A stretch of 64,000 bases of DNA from NCBI RefSeq assembly GCF_036320965.1, contig NC_092261.1, positions 16,329,646 through 16,393,645 of the forward strand, written 5' to 3'. This document shows, piece by piece, positions 22,056 through 33,464 of the stretch. Positions within the stretch are counted from its first letter, which is position 1, and every line of letters starts with the position of its first letter. A model generated the notes under the pieces. That model searched no databases, had not been told where the DNA came from, and saw only the letters and a program-made list of their open reading frames with translations. The DNA is from Panulirus ornatus. Its lineage: Eukaryota; Arthropoda; Malacostraca; Decapoda; Palinuridae. A program made the position numbers and the translations under genes.

Positions 22056-22125
<70 letters not shown>
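22056..22125. repeat. (TA)n microsatellite
   Basis: About 35 TA units abutting the head of element S copy 2. Confidence 0.97.
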
Positions 22126-22126
<1 letters not shown>

Positions 22127-22893
22127 CAGACGCACAGACACACACACACACAGATACACAGATAAACATGGGATAAATATAGACCAAAATAACAAAAGCC
22201 GGATGATAAATAAAAGATAAAACATGAAAATACATAAACGAGACATACGAGAATTCCAATAAAAAAAACTAAAAAATAAATGTGTTAACAGTTAACAAAA
22301 ATATACCGCGCGCGAGGTGACGTGACCAGCACAATTTTAACAGTGCATTTGGGGTCTGCTGTGTGTGCGATGGCCTTCCTCCGCCATGGCGGTCTTCACT
22401 GCTTTGTAGCCGCAAGATTACAGCTGCCTGTATTGAAAGGAAAAGAGTACAGTACAATTTCTACCTCTGGCTGGGTTTGTTCCTTTCCCTGTGATCAAAT
22501 CGAAGACTGGAAAAAAGGGAAAACTTATCAGAAAAAATGAATCATACCCGATCGTTCTCCAGTGTCAGTAGGATTCCAGTGTATTTCATTGACAGTCTCC
22601 TCTCCTCCATCACACACACTGGAACCCTGTGGTGAGGCATGATCATTGTGGACACCGTACTGCACAGCTGTTCCAAAGCCGGTGGTACTGGAAGGCCGTC
22701 CAGATGGCACGCGGCGGGAGTCGTGAAAACTTGGGATATAAATACGTTTTTGTGAAGGAATGTTGGGCAATATACTTGGAAGAATAATATTTCTCTATGA
22801 TAGGTATCGCCCGAAAATGGACTCACTCGATGTTATGGGGTTTCGACGTACATGAGCGCAAAAGTAGAGGCAGAGACAAGTGAGCGATAGTTT

Positions 22894-22902
<9 letters not shown>
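22126..22902. other. no gene recognised
   Basis: Mixed sequence. Short frames only, none recognisable. Confidence 0.45.
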
Positions 22903-22949
<47 letters not shown>

Positions 22950-22951
22950 GA
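22903..22951. repeat. (GA)n microsatellite
   Basis: GA run with one CA interruption. Confidence 0.95.
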
Positions 22952-23163
22952 AATCTATCGCGTGAGCGACGAGAAAGATTCAGAATCGCCAAATTACTGG
23001 CCAAATGATCCCACAATGTAACAGTGAACTGTTCGTCAGAGCCGAGACCCGTAACGCTATTCCTTCCGCTGCACGTAAGGTGGCTGCCGCTCAGACGAGG
23101 AGGAGGTTGCCTTAGTATGAGGTGCTGGACTGTCTGGTAAACCCAACACACACTCACCCACAT

Positions 23164-23202
<39 letters not shown>
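23164..23202. repeat. (CA)n microsatellite
   Basis: About 19 CA units just upstream of a SINE-module fragment. Confidence 0.95.
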
Positions 23203-23204
<2 letters not shown>

Positions 23205-23261
23205 CACACAAACCTGGAATGCGTATCTGTGGTATACACATAAATCTAAAGCCACGATACA

Positions 23262-23345
23262 TATATATATATACTAGGTTAAGAGACAGAGCAACACGAA
23301 TACAAAACTCACTCCCCTCAACACATAAATAATAATCACAAACAG
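23262..23345 (-). mobile_element. SINE module M fragment
   Basis: The plus strand reads GGTTAAGAGACAGAGCAACA then CGAATACAAAACTCAC, a diverged copy of the module seen at 53205-53310. The module is named from its reverse complement, GTTTTACACTCGTGTTGCC. Confidence 0.5.
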
Positions 23346-24358
23346 TAACCACGCAACACCAGACAACGGCCGCTAAGCCCCAGCAGTACAGACCACGGGT
23401 CTCGTGGGATGAAAGTGTGCACCGCATTACAACTATACTTCAACGGGTGGAACTCCCAGTCATAATGCCATGAGTCGCAGACATATCGTTTGTCTCCTCC
23501 TCCTCCTCCTTCCTCCCACTGCACACAAGGTGACTGCACGTCACGAAGCAGTGTCATTCCCTCGTGTGTACACTCTAGAGTGTAACAGTGCTAGCCTCCC
23601 GCACCCCCTGGTGTGGTTATTTAGGCCTGTCAGTGAGGGATATGTTCTCCGGGAGGCTGACAGCCCTGGGGAACCTCACACGGAGCTACAAGCTAGACCT
23701 GTCACAGACGCGGTGCGTTACCGCAGCCAGTGGTGGCAACTATTAATATACCGACCAATGGCATGATGAGCAGTTGCCACTTCAGTGGGGCCGCGCGCCG
23801 TCTGCCCGAGCCGGGGTTCGAGCCTTGTGCAAGTGGACCGTAAGTCAGCGATGGTGATCACTACTAAAGAAGACGAAGAGAGCCATCTTATATATCAGTT
23901 TTGGTCTGGCGTTTAAATCGGAAGAAAAACGTCGAAGCGAAAATGATTTTACCATTTTCACTCATGTAGCTAGTAACGGTAACTCACGTGCGTTCTGGGC
24001 CCGTGCGAGAACTGATATTTTAACAGGGCAATACGAACACCAGATCAGGTTTGCTCAAGAGATATTTCGAACAGCTTCCGAATGAGAGTCGCTTTCAAAA
24101 AAAAAAAAAAGGAGGATTTAAATCCACAAAAGTAAGAACGTAACTAAGATCCGCCCAATGCAAAGCAAGTACGGTGAACGAGGAAAGTGAAAGACATATT
24201 ACAATACGAATCATTCAAAAGCGACATATAGTAACTGTGTAGGCCTATTACGATGATGTGAAATAGAGAGAACTGGAAGACACTGTACAATGAAGAAATA
24301 GTCATGGAAGTCATGGAAGATAAGGGATGTCTAAAAGCGCTATTGATATCTGTAGCCA
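23346..24358. other. mostly unique; one isolated B-box-like site
   Basis: GGGGTTCGAGCC lies near 23813-23824 and may mark a tRNA-derived SINE head, but no A box is convincing. No host gene is evident. Confidence 0.4.
23470..23766 (+). CDS. hypothetical 98-residue ORF with signal-peptide-like start
   Basis: The ATG at 23470 (G at -3) begins MSRRHIVCLLLLLLPP, a classic-looking signal segment. The remainder has no recognised domain. The poly-Leu part is encoded by a short CTC run. Length is within chance expectation. No splice context or neighbour supports it. Confidence 0.1.
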   Translation: MSRRHIVCLLLLLLPPTAHKVTARHEAVSFPRVYTLECNSASLPHPLVWLFRPVSEGYVLREADSPGEPHTELQARPVTDAVRYRSQWWQLLIYRPMA

Positions 24359-24408
24359 TCTATCTATCTATTTACCTATCTATTCATCTATCTATCTATC
24401 TATCTATC
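24359..24408. repeat. (TATC)n microsatellite
   Basis: About 12 TATC units with interruptions. Confidence 0.95.
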
Positions 24409-24859
24409 AGACTACATGAACAACGCACTGCCGCGAACATCAATGAAGATAAACCACATTTCTTGGAGCATGTTTATCATTAGTCCAACACAGTTTGGGC
24501 CCCTCACACGAGCCCCTGGTTATCTGGTAACTGTGAATGACAGAGGAGGTCAAGAACGTTGGGTCTCACCCCCTGGTAACCAATGGATCTGACTACACGT
24601 AATCCTTTGCCTCAGGATGTACGTAACCTTCAAGTGTCGGGTCACACCACCAGCTGTGACCTGACCTTGACTCCTCGCTTGGCAACCTCACCATATCCAT
24701 GACCTATTCACGAATTATTCTGTTGATATGATATTGACCATCTTGATAAACTGGATATATAATTTTTGATGGGGTTGGAATGACTAGATTCAACAGTTCT
24801 TCTCTTGACATAATCATCAAATTCAGAAGATAAAGTGAGAGTTATCATATTCCATCGCA

Positions 24860-24861
<2 letters not shown>
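24409..24861. other. no gene recognised
   Basis: Mixed sequence. No supported feature. Confidence 0.45.

Positions 24862-24894
<33 letters not shown>
24862..24894. repeat. (CA)n microsatellite
   Basis: About 16 CA units. Confidence 0.95.
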
Positions 24895-24897
<3 letters not shown>

Positions 24898-24945
24898 AAT
24901 AGAGTACATATAAACGCATACTTTCATAGATCATACAAACCTCCA

Positions 24946-25030
24946 ACAGCCAGGTTCGAACCCGGGACCCCTGCGTGGCATTAACTGACATGGCCTGCAC
25001 GTGGTTAGCCCGCGTGTAAAAGGCTACCTT
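24946..25030 (-). mobile_element. tRNA-like SINE head
   Basis: On the minus strand GGGTTCGAACC is a good B box, preceded by GGGCTAACCACGTGCAGG as a loose A box. The cloverleaf is incomplete, so it is read as a SINE remnant, not a tRNA gene. Confidence 0.4.
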
Positions 25031-25182
25031 CGGCTGTGTTGTGTGACGGTCAGTGGGAGGAGAAGAGTACAATCTCGTTGAAGAACTCTTCAGTCCAAAG
25101 GAGTCCACCCTTTCCCTGCTACTGATTGTAACATGGCCTTGAATTGCAGGAGTACCACAGAACCTTAGGTTACATTACTGAA

Positions 25183-25185
<3 letters not shown>

Positions 25186-25231
<46 letters not shown>
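25186..25231. repeat. (CA)n microsatellite
   Basis: About 23 CA units. Confidence 0.96.
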
Positions 25232-25234
<3 letters not shown>

Positions 25235-25350
25235 CCTTTGCAATGACCAAATCAACTTTTTGAAGAGAAAAGAATACCGCAGTTCCAAAAATTGACAAAT
25301 ATAAATCAAAATGAAAATCTATAACACGCAGCAAAATTTGCAACGAAAAT

Positions 25351-25355
25351 ATATA

Positions 25356-25431
<76 letters not shown>
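25351..25431. repeat. (TA)n microsatellite
   Basis: About 40 TA units with one GC step near the start. Confidence 0.97.
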
Positions 25432-25434
<3 letters not shown>

Positions 25435-25666
25435 CTGCTACGCAGTCTTGCATGATAAAAGTTAATTTGGCATGAAATACTCGTACGCGATTTCCCATTA
25501 CATTTCTGTAGTGTTTAACCTTTACCTTCCTCAGGAGAAACGTCAAATGTTTCCCCTTTAACAACAAAAAGTTACCAAATTCTGAATAATACAATAAGGC
25601 AAGACAAAGAATCAGTGGTTATGATAATAATAAACACGTGGATATACATAACTGCTACATGACTGG

Positions 25667-25669
<3 letters not shown>

Positions 25670-25748
<79 letters not shown>
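25670..25748. repeat. (CA)n(TA)n compound microsatellite
   Basis: Ten CA units then about 30 TA units, abutting the head of element S copy 3. Confidence 0.96.
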
Positions 25749-25752
<4 letters not shown>

Positions 25753-25973
25753 GGGGATAGGGGAGAAAGAATACTTCCCACGTATTCCCTGCGTGTCGTA
25801 GAAGGCGACTAAAAGGGGAGGGAGCGGGTGGCTGGAAATCCTCCCCTCTCGTTTTTTTCAATTGTCCAAAAGAAGGAACAGAGAAGGGGGCCAGGTGAGG
25901 ATATTCTCTCGAAGGCCCAGTCCTCTGTTCTTAACGCTACCTCGCTATCGCGGGAAATGGCGAATAGTGCGAA

Positions 25974-25975
<2 letters not shown>
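25749..25975 (+). mobile_element. element S copy 3, full length (reference copy)
   Basis: In order: head ATCCCTGGGGATAGGGGAG; hairpin GAATAC (25769-25774) with GTATTC (25782-25787); hairpin GTCGTAGAAGGCGAC (25795-25809); short T tract (about 25853); long stem GAACAGAG (25876-25883) and GGGCC with GGCCC (25914-25918) and CTCTGTTC (25923-25930); 3' box from 25936, then AATGGCGAATAG, poly(A), (TA)n. No tRNA, 5S or 7SL promoter elements are seen. The structure suggests a folded non-coding RNA ancestor. (TA)n lies on both sides. Confidence 0.9.

Positions 25976-26043
<68 letters not shown>
25976..26043. repeat. poly(A)(TA)n tail of element S copy 3
   Basis: About 19 A then about 24 TA units. Confidence 0.96.
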
Positions 26044-26045
<2 letters not shown>

Positions 26046-26125
26046 CTGTAGAATTTGGTGATCAGAAAACCAAATACACTCTTCAAAACTGTCAAAGTTT
26101 ACGAAATATATAACACATTTTTCAG

Positions 26126-26303
26126 ACCTAATAACTGTGACAAGGGAGAACACAAATACTGAAGAACACTTGGGAAATAAACAGCACCCACCATATTTGT
26201 CTACACATAACAGACCATACAGTGGGTATAGACAGCATGTGCTCAAGTACCTGGACAGCAAGACGGGACTCGCGTGCGAGTTCTGTCCCCTGGAACCCAC
26301 AAG
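26126..26303 (+). CDS. candidate internal exon
   Basis: An acceptor (CACATTTTTCAG, ending 26125) and a donor (CACAAG|GTATGAG at 26303/26304) bound 178 bp. One frame is open throughout and includes THNRPYSGYRQHVLKYLDSK and ACEFC. Composition is ordinary and not repetitive. No family is recognised and no partner exon was found. Acceptor and donor consensus matches are common by chance. Confidence 0.18.
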
Positions 26304-27169
26304 GTATGAGATCAGATGCTTTTAAGAACTTATAAACGGAGGTATGAGGAGCAGGCAGTACTGTGTTTAGAATTTCAAAAGCATGAGAGATTTAGTAATG
26401 TGGACTTAAGCCCGAGGAACAGGGCCTTTTGGAGATTTATTGTGACCTGATCCTTCAACGATTATGTCCAAGGATCGTACCTTCATGATGAAGTGCACAA
26501 GGGGTAAAGGAGTGTAGAGAAGAGTCAGTATAATATTCAGCAGTCACAAAGCTTGAGGGATAGTTACTATAATCTTTATGCTCTCAGGATATGAGGAACA
26601 GTTTGATGAGTATTCACGAAAGCCGAGGCTAAAGGGGAGTTCATCGTTTTACCTAAAACTACCAAGAATATAGAAATGTGACAAGGGAACTTGGTACCAA
26701 GAAGAACGATGATGGACAGTCTCTGAGTAGATGAAACCAAACACTGCCGTCGATACATGCACGTGTGACTATTTCATCAAAAAAAAAGTCAAAATATTAA
26801 TTCAGTATGAAAAAAACTGTAAAACTTTATCATTCTGTGACTCACACGAACATTTCATAAATACGAACGTAACTTCTGCCATAAACTTTTGACTGCCCGA
26901 ATTCCCCACGTCTTAGGTGGAAAAAAAAAAAGTGAAAAAAAAAACGAGAGTAAAGAGAAAGTTCTTACAATTGAGGACAAACATTTAGAGGAAGGCACCA
27001 GCACAGAGGCCGCGGAGCCTGGAACGATGAAAAGAAACCAACCTAAAGTTCTTTAGGGGGGATGAAGGGGGGGTTGTTACTACTACCAGGCTACCCGGGC
27101 CACGGATTATCCTAGTCCCTGAAATCCTGTTAAATCCCCTTCCCCCAAATCCCCCATCCCACCTCAGAC

Positions 27170-27173
<4 letters not shown>
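26304..27173. other. no gene recognised
   Basis: Mixed AT-rich sequence with short A runs near 26920-26945. No supported feature. Confidence 0.45.

Positions 27174-27201
<28 letters not shown>
27174..27201. repeat. (CA)n microsatellite
   Basis: About 14 CA units. Confidence 0.94.
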
Positions 27202-27203
<2 letters not shown>

Positions 27204-27299
27204 CTCCCCGTCCACCCATGCCCCACACACCCCCAGGCCTGGCTCTCCCAATTTGTTATTAACCATCCAGCTCGCGACACTACCTTAAACATTTCTTTT

Positions 27300-27480
27300 C
27301 TCAGCCTTTTTTATATATTTTTTTCAGTATCATTTCAAGTTTCCTTCTGACCTTTTGTTATATTTAGAAGACTTTTAGAACACTTTCGGCTGATTTTTTC
27401 CAGTATCATTTCAAGTCCCCTTGTGACCTTTTGTTTTATTTAGAAGACTTTTAGAACACTTTCATCTGATTTTTTTTTTT
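27300..27480. repeat. ~90-bp direct duplication
   Basis: TTTTCAGTATCATTTCAAG or TTTCCAGTATCATTTCAAG, followed by GACCTTTTGTT and TTAGAAGACTTTTAGAACAC, occurs at about 27323 and 27398. Confidence 0.75.
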
Positions 27481-27559
27481 CAGTTTTAAAATGTAATTAT
27501 CACGCACTTTTCTCTTCACTATCTTTCTTTTTCCTCCATGCTCGTGAAATAGTTTTCCG

Positions 27560-28177
27560 ACAGATGTCTTTGCTTTTTTTAAAGTCGCTTTTTCATTCTA
27601 TTTTTTTTTTTCTATTTTTTCCAACTTTCTTGACCAATGAAAGAAAACTTGACACTTTCGCTTTCTTTATTCAATATTTCTACGACAATTTTTGTTTCGG
27701 TACCTTTCGTCCTCTTTTTCCACTAGCGATTTCCTTCCCAATCCATCGCTTCGTTCTTCATCCATCTTTAGTCGCGCGTCCCTCACTTGCCCATCACTCG
27801 TTCTCCCATCTTCATTCACTGTTTCATTCATATCTTCCCCATTTCACGTCATTCATCTTCCCCTTTTCCACCATTACCTTTTTTTTCCCCCACACTTTTC
27901 ATTTCCCTTTTCCATCACTGCCCCTTCACTTTCCTGTCATCTGTACTTAACATTTTCATCACCTGTTGGTCATTTTCCATCATGTGTTCTTTCACACTTT
28001 TATATCACTTTCATTTCCTCATGACAATCACTTTCCCGAAGTGCTTTCATCTTCTCAACATTCTACCCTTCTCTTTTTATCGCTTTCACTCATTTTTCCA
28101 CATCATTTCACCTTTATTTCCCAATTTCTACACTTCCTTTTCACTGTTCTCTCACCATGTTTATATTGCCTCTAGTG
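27560..28177. repeat. pyrimidine-rich low-complexity tract
   Basis: T/C-dominated plus strand with recurring TTTCATTTCC-like words. The long Phe/Ser/His-rich frames are compositional. Confidence 0.7.
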
Positions 28178-28178
28178 C

Positions 28179-28221
<43 letters not shown>
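28178..28221. repeat. (GA)n microsatellite
   Basis: About 22 GA units. Confidence 0.96.
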
Positions 28222-28224
<3 letters not shown>

Positions 28225-28286
28225 TATGCATGTGTGACGCGTCTCTTAAGTCTCTTCACCTTGAGATATGTACCATGTTTTCCATC

Positions 28287-28288
<2 letters not shown>

Positions 28289-28357
<69 letters not shown>
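28289..28357. repeat. (GT)n microsatellite
   Basis: About 34 GT units. Confidence 0.97.
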
Positions 28358-28359
<2 letters not shown>

Positions 28360-28599
28360 AAAATCAATGAACTATATAAATCTACGGGAGGTACGTATAT
28401 ACTTATGTTGCCCCGTCCCTCAAACACGCACATACTCGTCCATTCGTCCAGCTTCGTCCTGAACATATCGGACATTATTCTTGCACCACAATTTTTTTAA
28501 TCATCCTTTTGGAATTTTATATACCCCACTTCAACCAGCGGTAAATGAAGATCTACTGTACTCAGCTTCAGAACCCACATATATAAAATACACATTTTT

Positions 28600-29380
28600 C
28601 TGAACATGGCCATCCGTGAAACACATGGCAATTTTTAACGTTTGCCAGAGGTGCACAAACTGCTCCAACACTCTCTCTAATGTGTGTCTCAAATGCTAGA
28701 ACTGTTCCCTATTGATGCCCCAATATCTCTTAAAATACTAATTCCTCCAATGTCTCTCCAGCTAACCTAAAACTCCACAGAGGTTTACACTGATTCCCCC
28801 TCCCCAACTCAACCCAGGAGACATAATACTTCGGTTCATCTTCATAATCCAAAAATCCTAACAGCTTACTATAATCCAGTATCTACTTCCACCCTAGCAA
28901 TATACAGTCTCTGGCATCACCAGTCTTTTCTTTTTTTGTCATTAGTTCTGCATCATCTGCAAACTCTACCATCAAGTGATCTTCCTCCCCTCTGGAAGGC
29001 GTAGGCGTAAACCAAGATCATCACAGGTCCCAAAACTAATCCTTGCGGTACGCCACCAGTGGCTTTATTTGGTGCGCAACAACACTAACTAATAAAGTTG
29101 ATTATCCTTCAAGTAATCTTTCCATTTAGATATCTATCAATCCATCTTTCCACCACTGATGTTACCCTACTTACAAACGTATTATGGGGTACAACATTAA
29201 CTACTTTAGCAAAGATCCAATTAAACTCAATCCTCCCATCCTTCTTTCCTCTGTAGTAATTAAGCAAATCTTACATAAAACTCTGCCAGACTGGTGGCAT
29301 ATGACCTTACACATGTAAATCCAATCTACCCATTACTTACAAAATGTAAATCATATCTGTTAATCCTAAAAAATATCTGC
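28600..29380 (-). pseudogene. decayed jockey/CR1-type LINE reverse transcriptase
   Basis: On the minus strand motif B reads GGVPQGLVLGP (29054 down to 29025) and motif C reads VEFADDAEL (FADD at 28963-28952). They lie 61 bp apart in different frames, so at least one frameshift separates them. Upstream, at about 29219-29181, WIFAKVVNVVPHN corresponds to the DFSKAFDTVPH motif A block, with the leading Asp lost. Downstream sequence has stops. The GVPQGSVLGP-like motif separates it from the RTE-like elements elsewhere in the window. The endonuclease and ends are not visible. Confidence 0.75.
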
Positions 29381-29499
29381 CGTTTTACCTATTTATTTTT
29401 CAACACACTGACAATATCCTCTTTAACAATTTTCATCCAAGTCCAATCGGATTACCATCTACTTCTGGGCGTTGTAAACCCACAAACAACAGAGATCTA

Positions 29500-29500
<1 letters not shown>

Positions 29501-29536
<36 letters not shown>

Positions 29537-29580
29537 TGTATGTATGTATGTATGTATGTGTGTGTGTGCGTGTGTGTGTA
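29501..29580. repeat. (GT)n with (TATG)n
   Basis: GT units interrupted by four TATG units. Confidence 0.95.
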
Positions 29581-29751
29581 CATGATTCCTGCAGCTGGTG
29601 TGTGTTCCTGTCCCTATACATGACACCGGCCCAGGGTACGATGAGCCGTGCATCGAACAACCTTGACGTGCGGTGCCCATCACACGCTAATGTCCCTCCA
29701 GCTCTTCCGACCATTGGCATCAATCACCCTTACTTTGTGATTATAGGGCGG

Positions 29752-29756
<5 letters not shown>

Positions 29757-29809
<53 letters not shown>
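29757..29809. repeat. (CT)n microsatellite
   Basis: About 26 CT units. Confidence 0.97.
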
Positions 29810-29812
<3 letters not shown>

Positions 29813-30278
29813 CCCCCCTCCCTCCTGCCTCCCTCAGCTCCTGGGTCCGATACTCCAATCACGGTTTTTATATCTGTCATATACTCGTTACTCAATAAAC
29901 ACAGCGTGGAGGAAAAGAACAAATTACTCTGCGATAAGGAAGAAAGAAGAGCCTCAGGCTCTTAAAGGTAGAGTGCAGTGGGTCTCTTCCATTACGTCAC
30001 CCAACAACAAGCGACGATCTATATATACACATAAATTCTTCTTTCATGTTAAAAGGCTCCAGTCATGGACGGATGTCCTGATCGAAGCCAGATCTTTAAC
30101 AAGAATGTAGGAGACAGGGATGGAAGGAGAGATGGAGAACAGTCAAATCGTTTTGAGAAGTTCTTTTCCCAACTACTATTGTATCCCCTTTTCCAACTGT
30201 GATTTCTCACTTTGGCCTCCTTCCTTCTGCTTTTCCCGAGCCGTTCGTCGTCTCTTTCTGTCACTTTCTCCCTTGCCT

Positions 30279-30281
<3 letters not shown>
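29810..30281. other. no gene recognised
   Basis: Mixed sequence. No supported feature. Confidence 0.45.

Positions 30282-30348
<67 letters not shown>
30282..30348. repeat. (CT)n microsatellite
   Basis: About 33 CT units. Confidence 0.97.
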
Positions 30349-30350
<2 letters not shown>

Positions 30351-31091
30351 GTCGTCTCATCTTTTCTTGTTTCATTTGACGGCTGAAATTTTCGTCTACT
30401 GCTGCCCATCAACCCAAGGTACACTCTTTAAAAAACTGATCAGCTCTCGCCACCTCATTCTCCGTCTCTACCCTCAAATCTTGTCTAAGCCTTCGCCACA
30501 CAACGCACTACCGATCCCCCTCCACCTCCCTACAAGCCTCAGGCCACGCAGCCACCCCCCGACAACAAGAAACACAGTCGCAAGGGGAGGAACGTCTCCG
30601 ACCACGAACCCGGCCAATTCGGACCCCGAGAAGTTTAAGTAAGAGACCAGACAGCTTCAGACCCTCGGAGAAGCCACTTCTGTCATTAACGGAGCCAAGA
30701 GTGTATAACTTGGACCGAAATGTGGTGTGTAGGAGAGAGCTACTCCGCACGGAGCCCGTCCCCCAGCGTCGAGTAGTGCCTCCTTCCTGGTTCCAAGCTT
30801 GCCTGAGTACCCGTCTGTATCTTACGTGTGTCACACCGGAGAAACCAGTGGATTATATCTCCTCAAATATTTTCCTTCTCTGTTTCACAGAAATAAAAAG
30901 ACCAACGCAAAACAAAAGCTCTCCAGCGATGTGCGTGTTTTATATATACTAAAGTTTTAAACAACAAATTCATACGTTCCGACGCACCTTTCATAATTAC
31001 CACTTCTTGTCATTCATATTTTCAGTGTTGATACACTTATATAAATATATATGAATATATATATTCCAACTCTCTGTATAGAATAATATAC

Positions 31092-31094
<3 letters not shown>
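30349..31094. other. no gene recognised
   Basis: 30480-30840 is moderately GC-rich with short open frames on both strands, none with a domain I recognise. Confidence 0.4.

Positions 31095-31150
<56 letters not shown>
31095..31150. repeat. (TA)n microsatellite
   Basis: About 28 TA units. Confidence 0.97.
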
Positions 31151-31154
<4 letters not shown>

Positions 31155-31292
31155 GTAACAGTTTTACAATATAAGACTTTTATTCAACCTGAAATCAAAA
31201 AAATTCAAACTCTTCAGGATCAGGAGTCTCGTGGACCTGCCTTGGAATTTATAAACACATCTGGGGTGTCTTTCCAGTGAGGAGAAATACAA

Positions 31293-31293
31293 T

Positions 31294-31361
<68 letters not shown>
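31293..31361. repeat. (CT)n microsatellite
   Basis: About 34 CT units. Confidence 0.97.
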
Positions 31362-31369
<8 letters not shown>

Positions 31370-31540
31370 AATATTGCCGTGAAAACATATTTTCAAATAT
31401 ATTTCTTTCACTCTCTCTTTTCTTTCGGAGTAGGACTTACACAGTTATGAATTACCTATTCTTTTCAAGTACGTTTCATCACATGAATATTATAATATAA
31501 TATTCCAAAGAGAAGGCGCTTTGAAAAACTATTGCTTGCT

Positions 31541-31884
<344 letters not shown>

Positions 31885-32299
31885 TTTCTTTTTTTCTTTC
31901 TTTTTCATATTGCCTTTGGAATGTTTTGAATTTCAATACGAGAATATGTGGGTCACAGGCGCCAAGGCTCTGAGCATTAAGGACGGGACTTAGGGAGAGG
32001 CCCAGTGAGGATGATCGTGTATCTTGCTTATGTCTGAATTTCGTGTTTGTCCCACGTGTGTGCAAATGGCTTCTAATTATCATGCGAGTTTACTTGTGTC
32101 GCCACTTAGAATTTATGGATGTCACGTGAGGTATCGCTGGAATGTGACTTGTTCATTTGTACTGCTGTCTTTGTTTATTAAATGTTTGTTTTTACGACGA
32201 TATGAATCACGTCTTTAGTTTACTCCTTCCTTTCTTTGTAGCCGTTTTGTTCTTGTGTGTTTCCAGGACTTCCATCTGCTTGGTGTTTTCCAGCCACAG
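31885..32299. other. no gene recognised
   Basis: Mixed sequence. No supported feature. Confidence 0.45.
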
Positions 32300-32410
32300 G
32301 TGGTTTTGTGATTACTATGTGTGTGTTGCGGGGAGACCGTTTTACACTCGTGTTGCCCCCGTCTCTTAACCTTGTGTATATGTGCTACGTCTTCACTCCT
32401 ATGAGCGCAA
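32300..32410 (+). mobile_element. SINE module M
   Basis: GTTTTACACTCGTGTTGCC and CCGTCTCTTAACCTTGTG are an almost exact reverse complement of 53255-53300. (CA)n follows. No tRNA head is visible here. Confidence 0.6.
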
Positions 32411-32434
32411 ACACACACACACACACACACACAC
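32411..32434. repeat. (CA)n microsatellite
   Basis: About 12 CA units. Confidence 0.93.
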
Positions 32435-32502
32435 GCAACATATGCCAGGTACCTATGTAGCTGGGACAGTCTGTGTACCTGCCCAACGTCAGTGACTAAG
32501 AA

Positions 32503-32542
32503 ACACACACACACACACACACACACACAGTGTGACGTGTGT

Positions 32543-32585
<43 letters not shown>

Positions 32586-32600
32586 CGTGTGTGTGCGTTG
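32503..32600. repeat. (CA)n ... (GT)n(GC)n inverted dinucleotide pair
   Basis: CA units (32503-32528) face GT units (32535-32577) and a GCGCGC step (alternating purine-pyrimidine). The pair could form a hairpin or Z-DNA. Confidence 0.9.
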
Positions 32601-32689
32601 TGTGCGTGAGCTTCAGTGAAAATTCCTCTGAACACTCTAGGGTAAATTTCACAATGGAAACTGATGTACCTGTATTTCTTTATTCCTCA

Positions 32690-33120
32690 CCATACTAGTA
32701 TTTCTTTGTTCCAGACCTCACCCGTGTCTCTTGCCAATAATTTGTTAGTTCCAGACTTTATCAGTATATCTACCTAACTTCAAGCTTCCATCTCTTTCTC
32801 TTAGTTCCAGACCGTATATCTCTTTCTTAGTTCCAGACCCTACCTGTATTTCTTAATTCCAGTCCTTACCTATGTTTCTCAACCTCCAAATCTCACCAAT
32901 ATCTCTTAGTTTTACACCTCGAAGTGTAATTTCCTATTTCCAGATATCACCTGTATTTCCCCAATTCTAGTCCTCAACTGTAATTTCCTATTTCCAGTCC
33001 TCACCTGGAAATACATAGTTCCAGACCTCCTCTGCACTTTATCCCCAGACCCCACCTGTATTCCTTCAGGCCTACACCTCACCTGTAATTTGCCCATTCC
33101 AGACCTTAACTGTATTCTCC
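32690..33120. repeat. degenerate ~27-bp repeat (TTCCAGACCTCACCTGTA)
   Basis: Variants of TAGTTCCAGACCTCACCTGT plus ATTTCT recur about 15 times at 25-40 bp spacing. Confidence 0.8.
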
Positions 33121-33464
33121 GACTTCAGGAAACAGTATAATCTAGAACCATTATAAATACCAAGAATCCAAAAATTCCTAAGGCACTAAACATTTCTATA
33201 GTCTATGTAGGCTTATGGACGGAAGAGAAACAATAAACTTCAATCAATACACGAAGCCTCAGACGTCCATCAAGACTATATGAAGGAAGTGAATAACATG
33301 CAGGTGGGTATAGCTAAGGCGAATATTGAAGCACAGTATCTGACTGTGGTATTCAATTTTACTGACTTTGATTTCTTTTTTCTGCCGCGCAAGTGGTGGG
33401 TTTACTGTACGCTCCTACCTATAATGTGGGCAGTGTGATGAGAAGAAAGGACACAAGGTGAACA
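33121..33464. other. no gene recognised
   Basis: Mixed AT-rich sequence. No supported feature. Confidence 0.45.

Noticed and set aside
25749..25975. tRNA-, 5S- or 7SL-derived origin of element S
   Set aside because: No A/B boxes or 5S internal control region could be found in any copy.
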